Origin: Toxoplasma gondii ME49
Taxonomy: Eukaryota; Apicomplexa; Conoidasida; Eucoccidiorida; Sarcocystidae
Length of the DNA stretch: 64,000 nucleotides
Direction of reading: 5' to 3'
Assembly: GCF_000006565.2 (NCBI RefSeq)
Contig: NC_031479.1
Location: forward strand, 2,630,289-2,694,288
Under the pieces are notes generated by a model that did not search any database, was not told the origin of the DNA, and saw only the letters and a program-made list of their open reading frames with translations. The translations under genes and the position numbers were made by a program. The number at the start of each line of letters is the position of its first letter. Within the stretch, counting starts at the first letter, position 1. Shown in pieces: positions 11,401 to 24,150 of the stretch.

Positions 11401-14400
11401 GCGGTGAACAGCGTCGGTGTGAGTCGGTGAAGCCGAAGGACACAAAAGAAGCATTTTCAGCGGCGTACGAAGAAGGGAAGATGTCGCTTGGAGAGGCTGC
11501 GTCTCTCATCGTCGACCAGCCGTGGTATCTCTTCCGGGAGTTCCCCGTCGTCTATGAAGACGCGAACCTTGTGATTATTTCGAAACCCTTCGACGTACGC
11601 GTGGACGTACCCATGCGAAAAGACGACCGAGACAGCGAAGAAAGCGCCGGCGAAAAGAAGGAAAGACGAGCCGATGGGCATGCAGGCAAGGCTAACACTT
11701 TGGAGCTGCATGCAAAGGCTTCACTGGGCGGGGACAAATCGCACGAGAGGACCGGCGACGTGGAGGCTCGACGGAAAGGCCAACAGCTGCCTGGTGCAGG
11801 CTCACGACGCTTCAATACAGAGTTCACCGTCGCTGACTGGTATCGGCGACACAGAGCGAAGGAGCTAGAGGGACGCGGAAAGGCAAGAGCGGGAGCGCCG
11901 AAGGAAACTGACGCAGACGCGTGCAAAGTTCGTCTTTGCCATCAACTCGGTGAGGCGCCAGAGTGTCAAGTGTCACTGAGTCCGGATTCGAGATGTGAAA
12001 AGTGCATGCCCCAGGCTCCCAAGAGGGCCGACCACACACCCAAACACCGGAGTCCACTCACACCAGATCGAGTTCCTGTAGACTTACAACAAAGGGGCAA
12101 ACCTTTGTGAAGCTCCCACAACTCTCTGCATGCGCGTGTCTATGTTCACGCTTCTGAACGCACAAGTCGACACCGTCGCACTTAGGGTGGTCCCGTTCTG
12201 CCAACGTATTCTGAACTTCGCTTGTGTGTTTGCATGCGCATCTGCCTGCATGAGCCAGACTATGCGACGTCCGGCTTGCTGATGCTGGCACACAACCAAA
12301 AGGCAGCTCGGATTGTTCAGACGCTTCTGCAAAGGCGAGAAATCCAGAAAGAGTATCTCGCCCTGGTGTATGGCCACCCGAGATGGTCGGAGGTCGAGGT
12401 AGAGACCCTCGTTGCACCTCATTCGACGCATGCATTCAAAATGATGGTAGGACAGGTGGACGTCATAGTCCTCACTCTCTCATCTTTCTTCGTTTCCGAG
12501 TCACCGATCCAGAAGCTGACACTCGACTGCTGTGAGGGGTGGGAGACCACCTGAGAGTTCTTTTTTGGCTTGGCCACCGCCGTTGCTGCATGCACAGACT
12601 GTACCAGATTGTGGGTATGTCTTCACTGCCTGCTTTTTCAGGCGTAGTCTTTTACAAACATATGTGGAGAGTGGAAGGAAGCGCGACAGCAAACAATACT
12701 TGACGAGTAGAGAATGGTCAATGGTTTCGTGTCACAACGCCCCAGAAGAGCATAAAACGGCTGAAGGGTCGAGATGGCTGGTGGGTACCTGTGCCTCTCG
12801 GTGCGTGCTTTGCTCCTAAGCATTTCTTCTGATTTTCGTTTTAGTTGGACATGTCACATAAAACCACAGCTGTTCTGGCAAATCCTATGTCGCTGTAGTG
12901 GCTTTTACATTCCCTGTCTGCTTTTCGCTGCCGACGGTGTCGCAGGCAACCGATGCTCTGGGGACGCCGCTCACGCCTGTGTCGCCTACCTCGTTCTCCT
13001 CGCCTGCCTCTGTCTACCGTTGCTTGTACGGTACTGTCGTGCCTGCACAAGCGTCAGATGAGTTTGGCCCTTCTTCCACTTCGAATTCCCTGCCGCGCGG
13101 CGCTTCCTGTCCGTGGTCTGCATCTTCATGCGGTCCCCGCTTGCCGCAGTCTTCTCTGCCAAACTCACCCTGTTCTCTCTCCAGGGCTTCACCCAAGTCG
13201 CGCGCCCCGTTCGGCGGGGGTCCAGTCGAAGACTCAGAACCAGGGAGGTTCTCAGTGGATGAACGGTCTGGGACAGAAACTTCCAAGGGTGAACCAGACA
13301 CCGAGACAGACACCCAAACCAGTTCAGTCAAACTCACTGAACAGAGTCAGCGTCCTGTCTTAGGCAAGCGCGCCGTTAGTCGCATGCACGTGATCTACAA
13401 AGGACATCTCAGAAACCTTCCAGGTAATCTTCGGTTTCAAATCAGTCTTCAGTGGCCGATGTGTGCGGCGAGACTTAGAAACCGCGATGATGATGGGAGA
13501 GCCTTTTCTGTCCCCCGCTGGCGCCTTCACACTCACAGGTTAAGCTTTGCAGAGAGGAACGGCGGCACTCTGGGCTTTGTTGCGATCTCTCCTGAGGTAC
13601 ATAGTGTACGTTTCTGCGGAGATTGCAGGTTAGCGTTTTTCGCCTTCCAATCTGTTTCCTCGCCAATGATGTTGCCGCTTTGTTCATTACTTGTGTTCGC
13701 TGCCATGGCCTTTTGTTCGCTCTCAGAACCTCTCCTTGGCGCCCCAGGTGCTCTGGTCAAACTCACACTGCTAACAGGTGAGCATGAGACGGCGAACTGC
13801 CATTGCGTCTGTGGGATTCGTTTCCTCGGGGTTGGCGTGCAGTGACGAACACTCAAGTTTCGCCTTCCCTGCAGCATCGTTTGCTTCCAGCCCTTCTGGC
13901 ACCCCTTTCACACCCTCGTTTCATTTCCTTCTTTCCTTCCCAGAGGGCATGCCGCGCCTGCACAAACAGAGAATCCGTTGATGGAGAGGTATTTAAATTT
14001 AGGCACTGACGGGTAGCCACTGGAAGACCGAGGGAACGTCGGAGTGAGTCGACACGAACAACTTGACCGTGTGATGAACTCTCTGTGTTTGCACGCGCTT
14101 CTCTCGCAACAGGAGAAGCCACGAGCTGTTCTTTCTCATAGCTGCCCTTCCATTAAATCGCATGTGTATGGTCTTTTCCGCAGGACGCCGGCATCAGCTC
14201 AGGGTTCACTGTGAGCATGTGGGCCATCCAATCGTTGGAGACGCAACCTACGGAACAGGAGACGACAGTCCGTTTCGAATGTTTCTGCATGCTGCACATC
14301 TTCAGTTCCCCGCGATTCCTTTCTCTCGTGCTTCGTCTGCCATGCAGCCTTTTCAACACCACACATGTCCGAGCGTACACGAACGAGGCTTTGTCTCTTC

Positions 14401-14590
14401 GGCAAACTCGTCTGGTGCCGTTGCATCTTTTCCGTCTGCCGACGTTCCAGGAAGAGGCGAGAAGGGTCAAGGCGGTCGAGCGAAAACCGAAGAAATCCAG
14501 TTTTTAAAGAGTCTGACACGCAGCGCTTTTGTCACAGATCCGGGATTCCAGTTCTTTCTAGAAGCGGCTAAGTCGGACACCGCTCCTTAA
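8469..14590 (+). CDS. RluA-family RNA pseudouridine synthase, probably apicoplast-targeted
   Basis: This enzyme converts uridine to pseudouridine in rRNA or tRNA. Five exons join in phase: 8469-11949, 12259-12446 (or to 12456), 12946-13423, 13727-13777 and 14184-14590, giving about 1534 residues. The N-terminus MTPRFFPLLCSLFLLPLLS is a good signal peptide, followed by a Ser/Arg/His-rich stretch poor in acid residues. That is the bipartite pattern of apicoplast proteins. The catalytic half begins near residue 1020 with VVYEDANLVIISKP, continues with HQLDYATSGLLML (catalytic Asp at about 1161) and KEYLALVYG, and ends with GRRHQLRVH and VGDATYG, the usual RluA order. HQLD replaces the usual HRLD. 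Long disordered inserts make it several times the size of bacterial RluA. Frame opens further upstream at a GTG, but 8469 is the first ATG and starts the signal peptide. Confidence 0.9.
10881..10970 (+). repeat. Five tandem 18-bp units coding for a six-residue repeat
   Basis: The unit GAGGATAGAGAAGCTAGA, with small changes, occurs five times in a row and reads in frame as EDREAR (once KDREAR). It lies in the disordered region of the pseudouridine synthase. The whole-codon length keeps the frame open if the copy number changes, so it is likely to vary between strains. Confidence 0.9.
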
Positions 14591-17144
14591 CAAAGTGACT
14601 CTTGCGTGGTGGCGTTTCTCTTTATGTCCGTGTAGCACCCACTGCGAGCAATGGGGTATGTCTGAGGGAATTTGAGTAACTGCGGTGAACTCCGAAAAGC
14701 GCCTGTTTCTCGAGGACCGCCGAGCTTTGTTGATTTCATTTGTCCAGGCACTCGGTCAATTTGTTGCCTGTCACAACTGCACACTCCTGTCTTCACCTCA
14801 GCAGCTGCTTGGATGGAAGCAGGGATTTCAGCATCCAGTCAGTATCTATCTTTGTTTAAAAGCTGCAGTCAGCAACAGTGCTGATTTAGTGTCTGCGCTT
14901 AACCATCTGCAGTGCGACTGGCGTCGAAGCCAGACAACACCGAAGCCTTCTGGAACTTTGATCATGGCCCGTAAATCCTCAGCGGAAAAAGCACTGACAA
15001 AAGGCGGTTCTTCACAGGTATCTTACTCACGGATGGTGGTAGATAGGACGTGGACTTTCGAATGGTCTCTGTGATCGACTGTTTGACTTCTATCAAACGG
15101 TTTACCTTCTTGCCATCTGACGTTTTTTTCACGCGTAGCAAAAGTCAGTGTACTTTCTTCTGTAGTGGAGACTTCACTCAATCTGTCTCAACAATGTCTG
15201 TCACAAATGCTATGCTGCGTCTTCGGTAATGCAGCAGACGCAAGCATCGTTCTGTCTTCGCGTGCATCTGTATTTTTCAGAACTTCGTGGTTAAACAAGG
15301 ACGCTGGGGCAACGGTAGTAACACTGTCGGCTCTGCAGCATGTGTGGGAGAGAGAAAGACCCTCTCTGTTGGCAAGCGTGGCAACATGTTAGCTGACCAC
15401 CGAGTGCCTCAGTGTTTTTCTCTATTCCCATGCATGTGTACGGAAGCACGGAAAAAGTGGAACTGTCGGAGTTTCTTATAATACGCTAATGCAGAGGATG
15501 ATAAGCATATCTCACTCTTGCAGACTAAACAAAGAAGGCGGCTTAGGCTCCTTCCAAACTCCATGCGAGGTTCACAGCTCGGAAAATCCCCTCTGAACCT
15601 CACACTGCGCTTGGTTCTGAAGACCATTCTGCTAAAACGACTAGGCAACACACGAGAAGGCCAAGGGTTCAGTTTCAACAGCGGCAGTGATGTGGTTTGA
15701 GTCAGTCAGCTTTTGAGCCACGTGCTTCTAGAAGTGAAACGATGTTTCGATGTTTCCTAACCTGTCGTGCCACCTTGCCCGACATTTCACGACGCTTTTT
15801 AGGTCCTGAAACTGCGGTGATATTTGTAACGACTGAAGGCAGAGAGGATGATGCCCTGCTGACGAAAACAAACGCAAACTCACCAGAGAAATAGAGGAAT
15901 GGGGTCATGCCATGGGTTCTGACGAAAGGCTCGGAGCGAAAGCAGACTGGTCGAAAAAGAATCGCACAGCCGAACTTCTGAGGAGACATGCGGACGGCTC
16001 GGTGTACGAGAAACTACAGTTTCTGTCTGTTTCTGCGATACGAGAAAGGAGGAATGTTTCGAAGAAAAGGGATGTCTAGCCGGGAAGCAGACAACGTTCT
16101 CCAAAAGCTTGTCTGGGAAGAGTAGATAATGTGTAGACTACGAGCTTTGCCTTGTGTGACGGCAAACGACCTCTCAGAACGAGGCATGAGAGGAACGGTG
16201 CCTTTTCAGAAGGGGTTCTCTTTTGGAGACAGGCTTTCAGTGGAAATCCACTCATTGAGGTTGAATTGACGTCGGAAGACATGAGATTAGTGGCAGTGAA
16301 AGGAGATTTCTCAGTCAAAACACCCAACATGTACTTGGAATAACATGGATGCGCCTCCCTAGCCGAGGCGTCACCGTAGAAGGCCTTGAAAGGACGAGCT
16401 CGCATGCAGCTGCACACTTTGAATGACAGAATAACGCTTTAAGGAAGAACGCTACAAATGAACTCAGTTTAAGGTGGTAAGAGTGTTTTCAGTGCAACAC
16501 TGCAATGTGTGTGCGAATATCTTAACATGAAACCCCTGTTTTTCGGTGTGTGGAATCTCTTTTTTCATGAAAGGCACATGATCGTTGGCGGTTCTCTACC
16601 AGGTCCAATCCGTCTGGCGGCTGGACCTTCGGCGACTTATCCTGTCAAGGAGAGCAATTTTTTCCGTTCTCTTCTTTCGTTTATCTCATTTCGTTCCAGT
16701 GTGTGTCGTGATCTGAGGATCGTTTCTGTCGTGGTCGTCGATCGCGAGAAGGGAAAAAGGCAAACCGGAAAAACGAGCACGTTTCTAGCACAAGCGTCGG
16801 TTTTTTTACTTTCACTGTAAAAACGCTGAGATGTGTAAACGCGTTCTCTTTCATGAGCGACAACACTCTTTCGTCACTTTCCTGCCAGGTCGCCAGAGAC
16901 CTTCGTAAAGAACCTTCCATGTAAATGCCAGCCCTCCAGAGTTTCTGCTTGACATCCGGGCCCACATATTCTTGTCGGTGTGAGCGAAAAGCCCTTCCGG
17001 ATTTCTGCCGATTTTCCCATCAGGCTATTCACTGTCGGTCTTTTCTCTTGAACAGTTTGCTTCTTTTAGAAATCTGAAACTAGACAGAAAGGGTTGAACT
17101 AGAAAAACGAAGAAGCTCTTGGTGACCTCGATCAAGAAAAAGCC
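14591..17144. other. Intergenic region between the pseudouridine synthase and TPR genes
   Basis: No exon could be supported. Open frames of 60 to 130 residues (for example 14685-15074 on + and 16076-16417 on -) have no motifs and no partner exons. It should hold the 3' untranslated region of the upstream gene and the promoter of the TPR gene, which starts in a favourable context (agccATGg at 17145). Confidence 0.5.
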
Positions 17145-19396
17145 ATGGAGTCCGGCGCAGCTGCGGTGGCCCGGGGGCCGCCGATCGCCGATCCAGAGGA
17201 AGTTGACGAAGGAAAGCGAAAGTACACACAAGCGACGCAAGAAAAGGAAGAAGGAAACCAGCTTTTTACAAAGGTAAGGCGCCCAAAAGACGGTGACTAA
17301 CGATGGTAAGGGACTGAATAGATCACCAGCCATCAGATGCGGTCACCTTCTGTTGGCTGCGGGACGCCGCCATCTCACTGCACTGCTCGAGACAGCTATA
17401 AGTGTTGGTCTTTGGCATCCTAACGTAAAGAGTGATAATGCTGTGGCAAACCGTTCAGCTGTCATGCAGAAAAAACGCCTCTGAAAGGCGGAGGCTTCCC
17501 GTCCGTCACATTTCGAAGACGAGACTTCCAGGTGTTGCCTTTTCTGGGGACCTCTGTAGAAGAGAAGTTGGACCACGGTTTAGATCTTGTGAGTCTCTGT
17601 TTACCGAATCCAAGTTCTAGAGCGTTAGCTAGGATTGTCTCATGTGAAAGTTCGTGTAAAAGGAGAACCAGGTGAACAGCATGTGTCAATATCACAAAGA
17701 AAACGTAGAGGTCGCTGACACAGCACCGTGTATTCTCAAAGCACGCAGCGCAACGGATTTTGGTGACCGGCTGTTGGAATACGTCTGCGGCTTCCTTCGG
17801 CTTGTTTTCTTGGTGCCTGGATCTCTCTGGGGAGACGTTGACCAGTCGACTGGAGCTCCTTTCTCTCCTCGCCATTTCAGGGACAAGTCCAGGAAGCAAT
17901 TGACATATGGCGTCATGCACTGAAACTGTGCTACGAGCTCTCTGTATCCGGTAAGATCTGAAGAAGGGAAGTTCCAAGGAGAGTGCCTCCTTGCGTACCC
18001 AATCAAGTGGGTGGGGAGCGACCACTCAGTTTTATTCTTCACAAAGGACCGCGTCTTTCACTGTCTCTCCCGAGGAGCTGATTCGTCATTTTCACAGAGC
18101 GATATCATCCCGTCAAAACGTCCTACATGCGTATGTTAGACAGCTTGTTTATCAATCAATCTTTATTTGTCCATCTGCATGCTTGCATATTTATCTACAC
18201 TCTGTCTATATCTATCTGTCTGTATCTACGTATCGGCACATATCTATATCCAACTGTCTGCGTCTATCTATATCTCTCAGTGTCCATCTATATCGAGTTG
18301 TCTCTCTCTGCGTCTGTATCTATCTGCATCTATCTATAACATTCTATCCTTATACCTGAGATTACCTGATGGCCAACAGCTACGCACATGACTTAGGCGT
18401 GTATCGGTGAATGCATTGAGTTCCATTGCGTTTTATAAGCCCCGCTCTGACTCGTCTTTCCCTTTTGTGACGACCAACGGTTGACGGGTGGTGATGGGAG
18501 GTGATCCAGCCGAATGCAAGAAACAAAGAGTGTATCTGTCTACACTTCCTTAAACCTGCTCTTCGCGCACAGCTTGCAGAACCGAGCGGTCTGAGGAACA
18601 TGAAATAGGGCACCTGTCGCAAGCGAAACAGTTCTCTCGAAAAATTACTTTCCAAACGCTTGGCCTAGCCTGCCAAAGAGCCTCACTGTTTCTCCTGAGC
18701 CTCAGGGCAACGATTGTCTCGTCTGGCGTTGGAGAAACCTGTTTAGAGTTGAGGGTCCGGTACCTTGACAGCACACTGGTGGCGAGGGAAGTGATTTCCA
18801 GAAAAAAAACCGGATGTTTCGCTGGGAGCAGCTAACGTCCGACAGAGGTCGAACAGAGTATCGGAAATTCGCGTCCAACACCCATGACGTATTGTCGTCG
18901 GAGACGCACAGGCCAACGGGTTCCCCGATACCTGTTTTCTGCGGTGCTCCTTCGTCCCCGACGTCCTTCGTCGCCTAGACTAATCAGGAGGCGTCTTCAC
19001 TCTGCTAAAAAAAGACCATTGCTCCTCTCGGAATTTCCGGTTCACTTGCAGGAACAGCTCCCGACGCTGCTGCCATGGGGAAGCTGCAGGTGGCGCTGGA
19101 GAGCAACATCGCTGCTGGTCTTCTCAAGGAAGGCTTCTACTCGAGGTGCATCGATCACTGCGAGCATGTTCTTCAAGTCGATGCCGACAATGAAAAGGCG
19201 CTTCTTCGGATGGCCAAGGCACACTCCGAACTTCAGGTTAGCATTGTTTTTGAGGTCACGTGAGAAGCTGTACAGCTAGTCCGTTCTGTTCTTTGTAGAA
19301 CCATCTGCAGGAATCGTTTCGCACAAAAGAAGGTACCGGAAACTGTACCACGTATGTTCCTACCGGAAAGGACGCAACACCGCAACAATGACTCTC

Positions 19397-19475
<79 letters not shown>

Positions 19476-22170
19476 CAAATACATATGGTGTGTGTGTAGC
19501 GGTAGAGTGGTGTGTCTTTGTGAATACCACTGTGTGCGTGTCAAGGGAAGCTTGTGCGGGACTCTTACGGTCTCCTCGTCGCAGTTCTTTTTCGGCGAGG
19601 ACTCGAGTGCACTCACAACGAGGAAGGAGGCATGTGTCAGGATTCACTCTCGTATCGACCGTTTCGTCTCGCAGCAGTTGAAAATTCAAGAGCTGCGTCT
19701 TTGACGCCAAGTCGCTTGCTCTGTCACACTTGATAAAGTCAAAGATGTTGCCGACCTACCCCGTGCGGACGGAGTAGGTTTCGGACTGGTTTCCCATGCT
19801 CAACAAGGTTGCACCTGGACTTGAGATTCGTTCGGAGTCATGTCCGTTTGCAGTGAGGCAGCCTGGCTGCCAACATTTCAACATGCTACTGTGGAGTGGA
19901 ATAGAGGTCGTCGTTTGCATTCACCCCCCGTCCTGTGGCCCCGGCGCTCCGGCGTTGTCGCATTCCACATCCAACCGAGTGCGAGAACACAGACGCACTC
20001 TGTTTTGGCCATGCCGTGAAAAGGATTATCTAGTCTTTATGTCGTTTTCAGTCGATCGTGCTCACGCTTCGCATAAGAACAGACGTCGGTATACTTACTC
20101 GGTATACTGCACTCTCTCCAGAGGACATCACACGGTAGAATCCAGTATCCATGCGTGATTCTGATGGCGTCATAACTTCGTGCAGTCGACTCGCTTCTGT
20201 AGATCAGATGCTTCTGCTGGGAGCGTATATGGCGTTCTACGGGAGGCGCGAGAAACGTCTTTGAGCCGCCTTCTATTTACCTCCTTTCAGGAATACTCAA
20301 AGGCCGAGCAGACGCTTCGGCGGTTGCTGGAGTTGCGTCCAGATAACCAGGAGGCGAGCCGCTTGTACCGACAGATACGCGAAGCGCGGGTGGAGCACAA
20401 GAAGCAGCAGAAGACACTGTTCAAAAGCATGCTGGGGAAGGGGGAGAACGGGCATGCTCTCGCAGTGTCTCCTCCGAAAGCCCAGGAGGAAGCCGACGCT
20501 TCCAGAGATTCGCCAACCCCCTGGATGTGGTCCGTCGAGTTTCACCCTATGGACAGAGACCCGACTGTCTGGAAGGCTCCGCATTCGATTGAGAGCCTGA
20601 CAGAAGAGTGCAACTTTCCGCTCACTCGTGGGCTTCCGTTGAGCATTCTTGCGGCGCTGCAAGCGGCAGACAAAGTCCGACAAACGGCGGTTGGAGACGC
20701 CAAGAAAAACGCGTCCAGGCGTTTGGCAGGAGGCGAACAAGACGCGTCCGCGACGGGGACTGTGTGTGCGTCGGCGGCAGGGCAGGCAGGGCACCACGAC
20801 CCAGCAGAGGACTTGTGGAGCTGGAGATCGATAAGAAAGGAGGTTCTCTGTGTGCATTTGATCGGCTCCACCAGCGCCCACGAAATGGGCTGCAAGTTCA
20901 CTGTTCTCATGGAACGATGGCCAAACGTGAAAACTCTCATTCTGGTGTTCATTGGATTTCTGGGGCCTCATGGAAAACTCGAAAGTACGTCGCAGGCAGG
21001 AGAGTGGAGAGAGGGGAGGGTTGGAACCTCGGCGCGGAGAGGGGGGGGGAAGGCGACTGAAAAGATTAAGGTTGTTCCTCTAGAAAAAAGCAACAAGATA
21101 TGGGGAGGTGTGTAGCATGTCCTATTCTCCTTAATAGCACAGCTATCTATTTACGTGGTACCTAAATGGTAATTTACAGCATATTATTCACTGTTAAAAG
21201 CAATTCTATTCGAAGTCGGTGGTATGTTAGTATTTCTGTCATCAACAGGCCAATGAAATATCACTAACGATGAAACATAGTTGATTAACGTAACAACATA
21301 GAAGCTAACGCTCAGCAAGTGAACACGAGACGCAACCGTGTACGCAGAAAACCTGAAACACCAGAGAAAAGGAGAATCGAACATGGGATGTGAAACGATT
21401 GCTGGAGAAAGTAGTTCGGAACAGAGACCCTGCAGAGGGGACGACGAGAGGTCGAAAACGACAGACATGCGACCTGGGAGCCCAGCGGACGAGGCAGGCT
21501 TTAGCACGCGCGTGAGAAGGCTACTGCTGGGAAGACTTGTTCGAGACAACAGCGTTCGAACGCTGCTCGGACCAGTGACCCAAGTGCATGCAAACTCCTT
21601 CCAGGAAAATGTGAAAATGTGCACAAATCAACTGTGGAACATCGCAGCAGAAAAACACTGATGCCATGAAATAAGGATTCATCGCAATGCAGAGGTTGCC
21701 CTAAATCCCTATCTCTGGATTCTGCTCCTCAGTGATGAAGGCATTGCAGGTCCAGGATCTTATGTTCATGCGTGTATATGCATGTGCGTCCTACACAAAT
21801 ACATGTATATATATATATATATACATACTTCTATATCCGGTGACTCTGGATGAGAGGTTCTTCGGGGCGTCGTGCCAGCCCAAAATCGGTTGTCTCGCGT
21901 TGCGTGTGATGCTGCCTTCGCATTATCGTTCTGCCAGATACCCTGGAGCGAGGGAAACTTCAACCCCCCGCCGTGGTGAAGACAGAAGACGGTCGAGAGC
22001 AACTTGCGGTCCCCTTCAAGGGAACGTACGAAGAATTTGTGCAGGTAAATAAGACGTTTTTTTCATCCATTGTACACAGTTTGTAAACAGAGAAGTGAAG
22101 AGATCCACCGAGCTTCCTTCCGCAGTAACTCTCGCCTACGAGGTCGATGGCCCAAGCGCACACATCTATA

Positions 22171-22207
<37 letters not shown>

Positions 22208-24150
22208 GTATATATATGTATAGACGTATGTGTATCTATCTCTCCATACGAATATGTACGTATGTATATATGTGTAGGTGGATAGATATACTGTGCATTC
22301 GTATACATCGACGAACATGTCTATACACGTACAAATGTGCGTCTGTGCATCAAACGATGGGCGGAAGAAGTAAAACGAGGAAAAGGAAGAGCACCTCGCT
22401 AGGCGTGGTGTCAAAGAAGGTCTCTCCCTCAGTGCAAGAGACTGTTCAAGAATGAGTTAGGTGCAGCTCTGCATCTGATACTCATGGAGTACGTACCTCG
22501 ATGGCTAGTGAAAATACTACGCGAAAACTCTCTCCACGGACGGCTGTTGTTTTCGTGTCTACGAGAGACGAAGCAGGACGTCGAGAGTGAACACAGATCC
22601 CATGCCTTAGCGGTTTCTTGGCAGTCAGAATGGAGCAAGCGTGACACGGCTCTGCTGTCGCTTTGCTGATTTTGCCGAACGCTGTATAATCGAATAGGAA
22701 CTGTTGGAAGATTCATCCTTAAATACTTCTAAAGTTCGGAACTCAGCTATTGACAGATGCTCAGAGTGATGACGTTTGAGCCTCTCCAAGGAGCAGGGTG
22801 TTGTGATTTTTTCCAGTCTGTAAAAAACGCGTTGGCGACGGTAGGTTGTTGCGTGGAACTGGCGTCTCTCACTCTTGGTCTTTGTCGCGCAGGCCGTTCC
22901 TGGAGTCCTGACCCATGAGGAGTGCACCTTCTTCCCCGACTTCGCTGTCCTAAGCACACCGCTGTTTGCCCGAGATCTGGACTCCTGGAAACCTGCTTTG
23001 AAGCTTCTTCTTGACGCGAATGTGGTAAGGGGGAAGAGGGTTCTCCCCACCCCGTGCATAGAGGAACGCGTAGGTGTTTGTCTTTTCTACGCATGAGTCA
23101 GTGGCGGATGCTTCTTTTCACAATGGTTTACCGCGCAGGTGCCGACAGCAGGGCGATGCGGCTGGGTGGATGTCGGTGTGTATGCTCTCCCTGTGTGCCT
23201 GTGATGAGAAGCAAATGTGGACTGTAGTCTATGAAGCGTTTCAACAGTTCGTGTGGTGGAAGTCACGGGAAACAGCATCGTGGTTAACACAGGGCTGAAA
23301 AGAGCCTCAGGTTCCTACCTCCAGACGAAGAGTGAGCATGCGATTTGCCCGAGTCGGGAATCGAGGTGCAACAGGTCGTGCTCGCCGCGTTTCATCAATA
23401 CCGCATTTGACACATTTGTTTAAGGAATGTATCCTTCTGACCTGGCATTGAAACGAGCTGACACCATGGTCTCCAGGCTCACGGGCGCCAATGAGACGCC
23501 GACAACCTGACGCCTGTGAGACCCTTGCGGAAATTGAGTTTTCAGTGTTCTGAGGACTGGGCAAACCCCATGCTTAGGGACTGTCCGTCTGCTTCTTTGT
23601 TCCCTGAACCTGTCGTGAGCTCCCGCATTGGGCATCAGCCTCAGGCCTTCGCAGGTCGATCGGGCGCCACCCTCAGATGACCGCGTGGACTCCTGGCTTG
23701 ACATCGACTTTCGCGTTTCTCTCTTTTCTCTTTGACCAGCTCTCGATTGTGACAGTTAGCGGGCCTGTCACGGACCAACCTGGAGCAGAGCTCAAGGAGG
23801 AAGAAGAAGTTGTGCGACACCAGGGAGGGCGGATAGTTGTGCCGACGTCAAGAAACGAATTTCCGATTATTTTCCGAGTCCCCGGCGAAGCTGTGAAGAA
23901 ACGTGAGGAGCTCGGCGCAGATGGCGACAAAACAGAGTTCATCGGAAACGAGTTCCTCACATCTGGAGACACAGCCCAGGCATCTCGACACTCGGCGGTC
24001 GTTGGCGCAAAACATGCAGGTGAGAAGAAAGTAAAGAGTCTTCGACTTCGTGCATGCCTCTGCCTTGTTCATCTTGCCGGGGTGTCGATGACGAAGGCAG
24101 AAAAGCGCAGGCGCAGGTTGTGGATAGAGAGGTACCCAAGGAAAGCGTGA
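17145..24150 (+). CDS. TPR protein with an MSS51-like C-terminal domain
   Basis: Seven exons join in phase: 17145-17273, 17881-17950, 19052-19236, 20291-20984, 21938-22044, 22893-23024 and 23740 onward. Residues 30-190 form about three TPR motifs: EGNQLFTKGQVQEAIDIWRH in the first, DNEKALLRMAKAHSELQEY and AEQTLRRLLELRPDNQEASR later. The remainder matches the C-terminal domain of MSS51/zinc-finger MYND proteins in order: WMWSVEFHP, LCVHLIG, RWPNVKTLILVFIG, GTYEEFVQ, PDFAVL, WKPALKLLL, and GGRIVVPTSRNEFP followed by FIGNEFLTSG. No MYND zinc finger is visible; the TPR block takes its place. MSS51 proteins act in mitochondrial gene expression in yeast, but no targeting peptide is evident here. 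The 3' end is uncertain: the last exon may run to the stop at 24150 or splice at 24019 (GCAG/GTGAGA) to an unseen exon. Confidence 0.7.
18190..18350 (+). repeat. Degenerate CTAT/CTGT-rich intronic repeat
   Basis: This stretch in the second intron of the TPR gene is made of imperfect tandem CTATCTGT-like words. It creates false open frames full of Ile, Tyr, Leu and Ser that should not be read as genes. Confidence 0.8.
19397..19476 (+). repeat. ATCT microsatellite followed by a TA microsatellite
   Basis: About eleven ATCT units run directly into two blocks of TA dinucleotides, separated by ACA. The tract lies in the third intron of the TPR gene and is likely to be polymorphic. Confidence 0.95.
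21805..21825 (+). repeat. TA microsatellite
   Basis: A short run of TA dinucleotides lies in the fourth intron of the TPR gene, about 110 bases before exon 5. It has no visible coding role. Confidence 0.85.
22161..22222 (+). repeat. CT microsatellite followed by a TA microsatellite
   Basis: Consecutive CT and TA dinucleotide runs lie in the fifth intron of the TPR gene. This is the third compound microsatellite in this gene. Confidence 0.9.

Noticed and set aside
18127..18391. Three overlapping frames rich in Ile, Tyr, Leu and Ser
   Set aside because: They come from the CTAT-type repeat in an intron of the TPR gene.
22063..22455. Frames with runs of Tyr-Ile and Glu-Arg
   Set aside because: They are produced by the CT/TA microsatellite in an intron.
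23131..23200. Possible extra exon (VPTAGRCGWVDVG) in the TPR gene
   Set aside because: Exon 6 (to 23024) joins exon 7 (from 23740) in phase and continues the MSS51-like domain without it; this frame soon stops.
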